This document shows positions 1-5,630 of a DNA stretch of 5,630 bases, piece after piece. The stretch comes from Actinomycetota bacterium (lineage in GTDB: Bacteria > Actinomycetota > Acidimicrobiia > Acidimicrobiales > Microtrichaceae). The notes beneath the pieces are model-generated. The model ran no database searches, had not been told where the DNA came from, and saw only the letters and a list, made by a program, of their open reading frames with translations. The stretch's first letter is position 1. Each line of letters opens with the position of its first letter. The DNA lies in assembly GCA_018268735.1 (NCBI GenBank), contig JAFDWA010000133.1, positions 1 to 5,630 of the forward strand, written 5' to 3'. The translations under genes were made by a program, and so were the position numbers.

Positions 1-3000
1 TCGAACAGCCGGGCCCAGTCGGACAGCACGTCCAGGTCGACGGTGACCAAGCGTTCGAGGTGAGGACGAAGGTCCCAGTCCCCGTCGGGTGTCTTGATGC
101 CGGGAGCAGCACCGGTTCCGTCGTGGTCAATCGAGCTGTCCGCTGTTGCTGGGACGAGCAGGTTCGACATCTGGCGGAACTCAGGAGGCGTCGCTGAGCC
201 GTAGACGTTGACCCCGTAGATGACCATGTTGTGGATCTCGAATAGGCCCGATTCGTTGACGAACTGCCAATGGCGACGCAGGCGGCCGTACGCATCCGCC
301 CGGAGCTGGCCGGCCTCGGGGTCGACGAAATGGCTCTCGGGGTGCAGCAGTCCGGTCATGCCCCGCTCGGACCCGTGGCGCCAGACCGTGTCCATGAAGA
401 CCATGTAGAGGTTGGTCTGCACACCCGACAGAACCGGTCGCAGCTGCGCGGAGCCGAGCGTCGACACGACGCCCTCGGCCGATGCCACCTCGGTGAGGTA
501 GGTCGACCGCACGTCGGCGCGCTCCAGCAGCTCCGCCCGACGTGACTTCTTGACCGACTCTGCCGCCTTGTCGGTGATGCCCCACCACGGGTCGGACTCG
601 GCGAGCGTCAGGTCGTCGTCCCAGCGAGGCCGAACCCACGGCGGGTTTCCGACCTGGAGGTCGAAGCCGCCGCTGCGGAACACCGGGGCGAACTCGAGCT
701 CCCAGTGCCAGGCGCCCTCGGCCCGGGCCAGGCTCTGCGCCCGCGCCAGCCACGGGTGCTGCGCCAGCACGTCGTCGACCGAGCCGCGCTCGGCGGAGCG
801 GGCCGACTCGATGCGCTCCAGCTCGGCCAGATCGGCGAACAGGTCGAGCTGGCCCGTCGGCGTGGTCGGCTCGGGGCCGACGATCGCCTCGAGCGCGGTC
901 AGCCACTCCGCCCACGACGGCGGCGCGACCCGCGCCGACCCGCCGTCGGACGAGTCGTCGGTCGGGTCGTCGCCATCCGGGTCGTCGCCCGCCGGGTCGT
1001 CGAGCGGCCAGAACCACAGGCCCACCCAAGCGTCCATCACCAGCCGCAGCCGGCCCAGCGCCGAGTCGCGGTTGGCCAGGATCGCCTCGGCGGTGCGGCG
1101 GTCGTCGTCGGGTGCGCCCGCGTCGCCGTCGGTGCCGTACAGGCCCAACGGTCGGCGCATCCGGCGGTGCAGCGCGTCGAGCACGTCGGTCGCCTCCGCC
1201 CACAGGCGCTCCACCCCGTTCGCCAGCGCCACCAGCCGATCGGTGTGGGTCTGGTTCGGCGCCTTCAGCACCGCCTTGCGCCACTCGGCCAGCGCCTTGG
1301 CCGCGTCGGGCGCAAGTTCCTTGGCCTCCTTGCGTCCCGACACGGCGCCCCAGCCGTGGCCGGGCAGCAGGAAGTGGTGCACGTGGCCGTCGGGCAACGG
1401 CCCCGACAGCGGTCGGTCCGTCGGCGGCACCACCGGCTTGGTGTCGGTCGAACGGGCCCGGGCCCACACACCGCCGCCGGGGTCCTTGCCGAACAGCTGC
1501 TCGACGCTCCAGGTGGCACGCCGGGCGCCGATCAGGCTGTTGCCACGCCGCAGCTGCAAGCCGAACCACGGCGCCTTCAGACCCGGGTGCATCGAGTTGA
1601 GCCACAGGCTGACCTCGGCAAGCTCGACCGCGGTGGCGTTCAGGTCGACGCCGTAGCACTGGTGCAGCGCGAAGTGCGCCTTCACCTTCTGCAGCTCACG
1701 CTGGTAGCGCTCGGCGTCGAGCACCTCGTCGAGCTCGGCCTGACGGCGACGCAGGTACTCGGCTGCGAGCTGGTTGATCGCCTCGTTGAGGAACGCCCCC
1801 GACCCGAGCGCCGGCTCGCACACCGTCAGCTCCAGGATCTGCTCGGCGCGGGTGATGCCGGCCGAGCCGCCCGGCACGCGGGCGTGGTCGTCGATGCCCA
1901 GCAGCTCGGCCAGGGCGTGGCGCACCACGCACTGGGTCAGCACCTCGGGGGTGTAGTAGCTGGCGCTGCGCTGACGGTCCCGGCCGGCCAGGCGGTACAC
2001 GAAGCTGCCCTCGGGATGACGCACCCGTTCGGTGACACCGGTGTCGGCGTCGGTACGGGTGACGAACACGTCGTCGGGGTAGGCATCGGCGTCGGCCAGC
2101 GGGACCATCCACGTGCCGTCGGACGGGTCGCCGCCCTTGGCCACCTCGAACAGGTCCTCGGTCGCGAAGAACCCGGTGTAGGCCATCAGCCCCTCGTAGA
2201 CCGCGCCGAGCTGGTTGATGCCCAGCTCGGCGTACGAGATGAACCCGGCCTGGTCGTCGCGCTTGCGGCCCGGCGACAGCATCAGCAGCGACAGCACCTG
2301 CTGGAGCACCTCGTTGCGCAGGGTGACGTCGTCGAGCAGCGGGGTGGCGGCCGGGTCGAAGATCGTGGCGTCGAGTCCGGGGAACTCCAGGTAGTCCTCG
2401 TGGGAGCGAACCGGGTCGGAGCCGCTGCCGTCATCCTGGGCGGCGGCCAGCAGGCTGAGCTGCGCGTGCTCGGCGTGGTTGCCGCGGTTGACCAGGCCGA
2501 ACAGCAGGTCGAGCGAGTCCTGGAAGTGGTGGCCGTTGCGGGCGTGGTCGTCGGTGAGCTCGACCAGCACCAGGTCGCGCAGACGGTCGAGCGAGTAGCC
2601 GGCCCGGTAGGCGTCGTCACCGACGGGCAGCACCCCGAGCTCGGGCCGCGACTCGGCGTAGAGCAGCACGATCAGGCGGTACAGGTAGCGCAGGCACTGG
2701 AGCCTGAGCTCCTTGGGGTCGACCCGTTCGCCGGCGTAGCGGCGGTCGTGGCGGCGCTGGGTCTCGGCGTAGCGTTGGCGGCGCACTTCGTCGCCCAGGA
2801 TCTCGACGCTGCGGCGCATCCCGTCGCGCAGCTCCTTGGACACGCCGACCGCATGCTTCTGGGAGGCGTCGATGAAGCCGTCGATCACCGAGGCGGCGTC
2901 GCCGTCGGCGTCGAGGTGCCCGGGCACGAGCGCGTCGGCGGAGAACAGCGCGGCGATCGTGTCGAGCTCGCCGCCGCGGGTGGTGTCGGCCCGTTCGAAC

Positions 3001-3713
3001 GCGGCGTCGAGGTCGACGGCCAGGAACCGGCCCTCGGCCCACTTGGAGCGCTCGGCCAGCAGCACGACGGTGCCGGCGACGAGCAGCACGAACCGAGGCG
3101 GGTCGTCGGTGCTGAACAGCTCGCCGGGAGCGTCCGCGGCGACGGCCACGACGTGCTGGCCGCCGTCGCGGTGCAGCGGGCTGATCAGCAGGCCCGCCTC
3201 GAACAGGTCGCCGTCGGCACCCACGCCGGCGGCACCGGTGTCGACGGCACCGTCGTCGAAGAGCTCGTCGACGTCGGTGGCCAGGCCGCAGTCGAGCGCG
3301 ACGAGCAGCAGGCCGGTGGGGGTGCGCACGTGCGCCGCGGCGGACACGACCAGGGTGTCGGTGCCGCCGGCGCGGGACAGCTCCAGCGTGGCGCGACCCG
3401 CATCGACGTCGGAGCCCGAGGTCGCGGCGCCGAAGCCGAGGGCGTGCAGGACGACGTCGTGCAGGGAGCGGAGGGCGTCGTCACGGCGGGTCCGGCCCGA
3501 CGTCGAGGTGGCCGACTGCGCCGCTTCGAACGCGGCGGCCCGGGCGGCGAAGAACGGCCGGGGAGCCGAGCGCAGCCCGACCCGGGCGGTGGGGAGGTCC
3601 CGGCCCTCGGCGGTGTCCCACGCGGCGCGCAACGGACCGAGGTCGGCCTTCAGCCGGGCGTTCAGGTAGTGGTCCGAGAAGAACTCGGCGCGGTTGGTGA
3701 TGCTGTCGAACAT
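1..3713 (-). CDS. drmMI: Large adenine-N6 DNA methyltransferase, probable DISARM DrmMI (3' end outside window)
   Basis: This gene probably transfers a methyl group from S-adenosylmethionine to adenine N6, marking host DNA as self. ATG at 3713 is the only usable start: in-frame TAA codons lie 8 and 11 codons upstream with no ATG, GTG or TTG after them. The start MFDSITNRAEFFSDHYL also looks like the N-terminus of large defence methyltransferases. I see 1,237 codons without a stop before the left edge. Order of parts: N-terminal domain with PRFVLLVAGTVVLLAERSKW (about 206-225); hydrophobic helix CLRYLYRLIVLLYAESRPEL (340-359); SYYTPE (585-590, motif X type); motif I PALGSGAF (634-641); acidic motif II GVDLNATAVEL (688-698); GNSLIG (724-729); a spacer of about 290 residues; HWELEFAPVF (1003-1012); catalytic NPPW (1023-1026, bases 636-647). 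The C-terminal part should recognise the target. I found no restriction nuclease motif, so this looks like a stand-alone methylase. It follows the helicase by 55 bp on the same strand. An Eco57I/PglX-like enzyme of another system is the alternative. Confidence 0.82.
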   Translation of the reverse strand, partial: MFDSITNRAEFFSDHYLNARLKADLGPLRAAWDTAEGRDLPTARVGLRSAPRPFFAARAAAFEAAQSATSTSGRTRRDDALRSLHDVVLHALGFGAATSGSDVDAGRATLELSRAGGTDTLVVSAAAHVRTPTGLLLVALDCGLATDVDELFDDGAVDTGAAGVGADGDLFEAGLLISPLHRDGGQHVVAVAADAPGELFSTDDPPRFVLLVAGTVVLLAERSKWAEGRFLAVDLDAAFERADTTRGGELDTIAALFSADALVPGHLDADGDAASVIDGFIDASQKHAVGVSKELRDGMRRSVEILGDEVRRQRYAETQRRHDRRYAGERVDPKELRLQCLRYLYRLIVLLYAESRPELGVLPVGDDAYRAGYSLDRLRDLVLVELTDDHARNGHHFQDSLDLLFGLVNRGNHAEHAQLSLLAAAQDDGSGSDPVRSHEDYLEFPGLDATIFDPAATPLLDDVTLRNEVLQQVLSLLMLSPGRKRDDQAGFISYAELGINQLGAVYEGLMAYTGFFATEDLFEVAKGGDPSDGTWMVPLADADAYPDDVFVTRTDADTGVTERVRHPEGSFVYRLAGRDRQRSASYYTPEVLTQCVVRHALAELLGIDDHARVPGGSAGITRAEQILELTVCEPALGSGAFLNEAINQLAAEYLRRRQAELDEVLDAERYQRELQKVKAHFALHQCYGVDLNATAVELAEVSLWLNSMHPGLKAPWFGLQLRRGNSLIGARRATWSVEQLFGKDPGGGVWARARSTDTKPVVPPTDRPLSGPLPDGHVHHFLLPGHGWGAVSGRKEAKELAPDAAKALAEWRKAVLKAPNQTHTDRLVALANGVERLWAEATDVLDALHRRMRRPLGLYGTDGDAGAPDDDRRTAEAILANRDSALGRLRLVMDAWVGLWFWPLDDPAGDDPDGDDPTDDSSDGGSARVAPPSWAEWLTALEAIVGPEPTTPTGQLDLFADLAELERIESARSAERGSVDDVLAQHPWLARAQSLARAEGAWHWELEFAPVFRSGGFDLQVGNPPWVRPRWDDDLTLAESDPWWGITDKAAESVKKSRRAELLERADVRSTYLTEVASAEGVVSTLGSAQLRPVLSGVQTNLYMVFMDTVWRHGSERGMTGLLHPESHFVDPEAGQLRADAYGRLRRHWQFVNESGLFEIHNMVIYGVNVYGSATPPEFRQMSNLLVPATADSSIDHDGTGAAPGIKTPDGDWDLRPHLERLVTVDLDVLSDWARLF
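964..1008. repeat. 15-bp tandem repeat coding an acidic DDPxG linker
   Basis: There are three adjacent 15-bp units, each starting GGGTCGTCG (964-978, 979-993, 994-1008). The first two match at 13 of 15 positions and the third shares the first nine bases. Within the methyltransferase they encode most of DDPAGDDPDGDDPT (residues 905-918), followed by the acidic DDSSDGGS (919-926). The stretch lies in the long spacer between GNSLIG and the catalytic NPPW, so it is probably a flexible surface loop. The multiple-of-three unit keeps the frame if the copy number changes. Confidence 0.65.
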
Positions 3714-3719
3714 CTTGAC

Positions 3720-3747
3720 GCGTCTTACTGGACCTTATGCGTCTTAC
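3720..3747. repeat. 9-bp direct repeat, 19-bp period
   Basis: GCGTCTTAC occurs at 3720-3728 and again at 3739-3747 (GTAAGACGC on the coding strand). The left arm of the inverted repeat lies between the two copies, and the second copy overlaps it by one base. On the coding strand the upstream copy is preceded by CCAGAG and the other by CCA, so the similarity may extend slightly. A 19-bp period is close to two helical turns, which would put the copies on nearly the same DNA face. Function unknown. Confidence 0.7.
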
Positions 3748-3767
3748 CTCTGGTGCCCATAAGGTCC
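3730..3767. repeat. Perfect 10-bp inverted repeat (hairpin or operator-like)
   Basis: The arms are GGACCTTATG (3730-3739) and CATAAGGTCC (3758-3767), exact reverse complements separated by 18 bp. In the transcript this gives a 10-bp stem with an 18-nt loop, starting one nucleotide after the helicase stop codon and ending 16 nt before the methyltransferase ATG. The bases just outside and just inside the arms do not pair. The purine-rich AGAGGT (minus strand, 3751-3746) lies inside the loop. Confidence 0.85.
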
Positions 3768-3768
3768 G

Positions 3769-5630
3769 TCAAACCGGCACCAGAACTGCGAGGACGCGCA
3801 CCATCGGCTCACCGGTGCTGCGCAACGAGTCGATCAGCCGGCGGGTGTCGGCCTGCACGTCGTCGATGTGACGGCGGCGCACGTCGCGTCGGCGGTCGTC
3901 GAGCTCGAGTGCGAGCTGCTCCGAACGCTGCACCCACTCCCCCAACCGTTCGCTCGGCCCGGCCAGCAGCTCGTCGATCCGACGGTCGTGCTCGGCGCGG
4001 CGACGGCCCATCTCGGACCGGGCGGCCTGCACGACGTCGTCCAGGTGGGACCTCAGGGCGGCCACGTCGGGAGACCGGCCGGGGTTGGGCATGGACGGGC
4101 CGACCCCCGCCGCGGCCAGCAGCTCGAACAGGTCGCCGACGACCGGCTCGGCCCCCGGGACGGGGGTGACGGTCAGCCACTCGACGAGCTGCGGGCGGCC
4201 CTGGCCGTTGGACCACAGGCCCTGCACGCAGAACGTGGGGGCCGACACCCGGGCGTGCAGCACCGGGGCCTGGTTGCGGCCGACCTTCACCAGCAGCTTG
4301 TCGACCAGCCAGTCGATCACCGGGTGCAGCGGCGACAGGTAGGCGATGTCGGGCCACTGCGAGTCGGTCGAGGAACGGGCGACGTCCAGGCGCTGCTGGG
4401 CGACGTCGCGGTCCGCGGTGAGGCGGATCCGCTCGGTCAGGCCCTGCTCGGCCAGGTACGACTGGGGCAGCGCCGCCAGGCGTCGGGCCAGATCCGGCGG
4501 GGTGAGGAACGAACGGAAGGTCGGATCGGACGGGTCGGTGCGGATGTCGAGGGAGGACGGGTCGTCGACCGCGATCGACAGCACCTCGTCGACGAAGTCG
4601 AACGTCGAGTCGAACAGCGACGGCGGGGTCCGCTCCGGCACCGGGTCTGAGCCCGTGCCGCCGGTGAGGATCGTGATGATGTCGAGCGGCGCGGTCGGCT
4701 CGGCGGGGATCACCCGGTCGAGGTCGTCGCCGTCGCGCAACGCCCGGGCGATGGCGTCCTCTTCGGCCTGGGCGGCGTGCAACCCGAGCAGCGACCCGGA
4801 CTCGCCGAACGCCCGGTGCGCCTCGTCCTCTCGGTGCAGCAGCTTGGACAGCACCCGCACGTCGCCGGCCAGCGCGTCGGGGGTGACGACGAGGGCCCGG
4901 ATGTCGGGCCGGTGCTCCTGGCCGTAGCGGTCGATGCGCCCGTTGCGCTGCTCGATGGTGATGAGCGACCACGGCAGGTCGAAGTGGATCAGGTGGTGAC
5001 ACTGGCGGTGCAGGTTCACGCCCTCCGATGCCATGTCGCCGGTGAGCAGCAGCCGGACCGGCGACTCGGTCAGACCGAACTCCTCGATCACGTCCATCTG
5101 GCGCACGTCGGCCATCCCGCCGTGCAGGACCCGCACCTGATCGGCGCTCAGGCCGAGCGCGCCGGGCACGGTGTCGGCGAGCCAGTTGAGCGTGGCGATG
5201 CGCTCGGAGAACACGACGCAGCGCGTGGCGCTGCGGGGGCCGACGCCGATGTCGGTGAGCTGTTCGACCAGCGCGGTGAGCTTGGCGGCGTCGTGGTCGC
5301 CGACCTGCTCGGCCAGGTCGCTCAGGCGGGCGAGCGCCACGTCCTCGGCGGCACGATCCGGGTCGAGCGGCGTTCCGTCGGCACCGGCGAGGGTGTGGCG
5401 CCGGGCCCGAACCGTGTCGGCCAACGCCCGGTGCGAGCTGAGCGCGGCCTTGAACAGCGTCCACGGGAACAGGCTGGCGCCGGTGCCCGAGGTGGGCGCC
5501 CGAGTACCCGCCGGCGGGTGCAGCCACGTGTGGGCCAACTCGTCGAAGATGGCCTCTTCGGCCGGGGTGGGCGGGACCGGCAGCGGTCGGGGCGCCAGGC
5601 GGTCGGCCCACCGGTGGCCGACCTCGGCGG
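3769..5630 (-). CDS. drmD: SNF2-type helicase, C-terminal part, probable DISARM DrmD (5' end outside window)
   Basis: The frame is open from the right edge to a TGA at 3771-3769 and gives 619 residues of a longer protein. The second RecA-like domain is plain: RCVVFSERIATLNWL (about 136-150 of this fragment, motif IV region), HGGM (169-172), motif V TGDMASEGVNL (196-206, bases 5011-5043) and motif VI EQRNGRIDRYGQ (226-237, bases 4918-4953), whose QxxGRxxR arginines complete the ATP site. Walker A and the DExH box are not visible and should lie upstream. A TTG at 5538 could be read as a start but sits inside a continuous conserved stretch (EEAIFDELAHTWLHP), so it is not the real start. After the motor comes a long extension with YLSPLHPVIDWLVDK (about 430-444) and a charged helical end (about 520-605). 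From family knowledge, such ATPases move on double-stranded DNA. The pairing with a giant methyltransferase fits class 1 DISARM DrmD. Alternatives are a BREX type 3 helicase or another defence-island SNF2 protein. The helicase call is secure; the DrmD name is less so. Confidence 0.8.
   Translation of the reverse strand, partial: AEVGHRWADRLAPRPLPVPPTPAEEAIFDELAHTWLHPPAGTRAPTSGTGASLFPWTLFKAALSSHRALADTVRARRHTLAGADGTPLDPDRAAEDVALARLSDLAEQVGDHDAAKLTALVEQLTDIGVGPRSATRCVVFSERIATLNWLADTVPGALGLSADQVRVLHGGMADVRQMDVIEEFGLTESPVRLLLTGDMASEGVNLHRQCHHLIHFDLPWSLITIEQRNGRIDRYGQEHRPDIRALVVTPDALAGDVRVLSKLLHREDEAHRAFGESGSLLGLHAAQAEEDAIARALRDGDDLDRVIPAEPTAPLDIITILTGGTGSDPVPERTPPSLFDSTFDFVDEVLSIAVDDPSSLDIRTDPSDPTFRSFLTPPDLARRLAALPQSYLAEQGLTERIRLTADRDVAQQRLDVARSSTDSQWPDIAYLSPLHPVIDWLVDKLLVKVGRNQAPVLHARVSAPTFCVQGLWSNGQGRPQLVEWLTVTPVPGAEPVVGDLFELLAAAGVGPSMPNPGRSPDVAALRSHLDDVVQAARSEMGRRRAEHDRRIDELLAGPSERLGEWVQRSEQLALELDDRRRDVRRRHIDDVQADTRRLIDSLRSTGEPMVRVLAVLVPV

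Larger units (their letters stand above)
3714..3768 (-). promoter_or_regulatory. Structured intergenic region between helicase and methyltransferase
   Basis: This is the only non-coding DNA in the window, 55 bp between the helicase TGA and the methyltransferase ATG. By hand count it is about 55% G+C, well below the genes around it. It contains a perfect 10-bp inverted repeat, a 9-bp direct repeat with a 19-bp period and an 8-bp palindrome (GACGCGTC, 3717-3724). No convincing -35/-10 pair is visible on the minus strand and no T-run follows the hairpin. It therefore does not look like an intrinsic terminator, and the two genes are likely co-transcribed. Possible roles are a regulator binding site or an RNA structure affecting translation or mRNA processing; the choice between these is inference. 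Confidence 0.5.

Noticed and set aside
181..1659. A 492-codon minus-strand open frame.
   Set aside because: It overlaps the methyltransferase in another frame and its product is arginine/glycine/alanine-rich without motifs. The frame carrying NPPW and PALGSGAF is the real one.
3715..3740. TTGACG followed by TTATGC on the plus strand as a possible promoter reading rightward.
   Set aside because: The spacing between the hexamers is only about 14 bp, and it would drive transcription antisense to the helicase, where there is no plus-strand gene. The match is explained by the repeats.
3730..3767. The hairpin as a rho-independent terminator of the helicase gene.
   Set aside because: The 3' arm is followed by AGTAAGACGC on the coding strand, with no T-run, and the 18-nt loop is long for a terminator.
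705..4169. A 1,154-codon open frame on the plus strand across the methyltransferase start, the gap and the helicase end.
   Set aside because: It is in exact antisense codon register with the methyltransferase, where GC-rich codons rarely give stops on the opposite strand. Its product is low-complexity (G, V, A, R, Q rich) with no recognisable domain, while both minus-strand genes carry intact family motifs.
3809..5611. A 600-codon minus-strand open frame overlapping the helicase.
   Set aside because: It is a shifted-frame shadow: arginine/proline-rich, no helicase motifs. The adjacent frame has motifs V and VI and a sensible C-terminus.
1..5630. CRISPR array, tRNA, rRNA or insertion sequence.
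   Set aside because: The two intact coding frames cover all but 55 bp of the window. No spaced repeat array or transposase motifs were seen, and the gap is too short for a tRNA gene.

Overview
High-GC DNA (roughly 65-75% G+C by hand count of sampled lines, with strong preference for codons ending in G or C). This suggests an actinomycete-type bacterium, but nothing in the window fixes a genus. Essentially all of the window is coding. It holds two large genes, both on the minus strand (transcribed right to left) and both cut by the window edges.

Right half (3769-5630): the C-terminal 619 codons of an SNF2-type superfamily 2 helicase. The second RecA-like domain is present, with clear motifs V and VI, followed by a long C-terminal extension ending in a charged helical segment. 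The ATPase half with the Walker motifs lies beyond the right edge. Left half (1-3713): the first 1,237 codons of a very large adenine-N6 DNA methyltransferase. It carries a motif I of the P-A-L-G-S-G-A-F type and the catalytic NPPW tetrapeptide, and its C-terminus runs off the left edge. I checked the methyltransferase frame codon by codon and it is uninterrupted.

A SNF2-like helicase followed directly by a giant NPPW methyltransferase best matches the drmD-drmMI pair of class 1 DISARM, an anti-phage defence system. In DISARM the methyltransferase marks host DNA and the helicases with the DrmA/DrmB core act on incoming DNA. The core genes drmA, drmB and drmC are not in this window; if the reading is right they should lie nearby, most likely to the left of position 1. 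Without them the DISARM name is an inference.

The 55-bp gap between the genes (3714-3768) is the only non-coding DNA. It is clearly less GC-rich (about 55%) and highly structured: a perfect 10-bp inverted repeat starts one base after the helicase stop codon, interleaved with a 9-bp direct repeat and next to an 8-bp palindrome. No good Shine-Dalgarno sequence stands at the usual distance from the methyltransferase start. This gap is the most unusual non-coding signal here and a candidate control point between helicase and methyltransferase. A second oddity is a drop in GC and a looser codon choice in the part of the methyltransferase after the catalytic motif, where target-recognition sequences would be expected.
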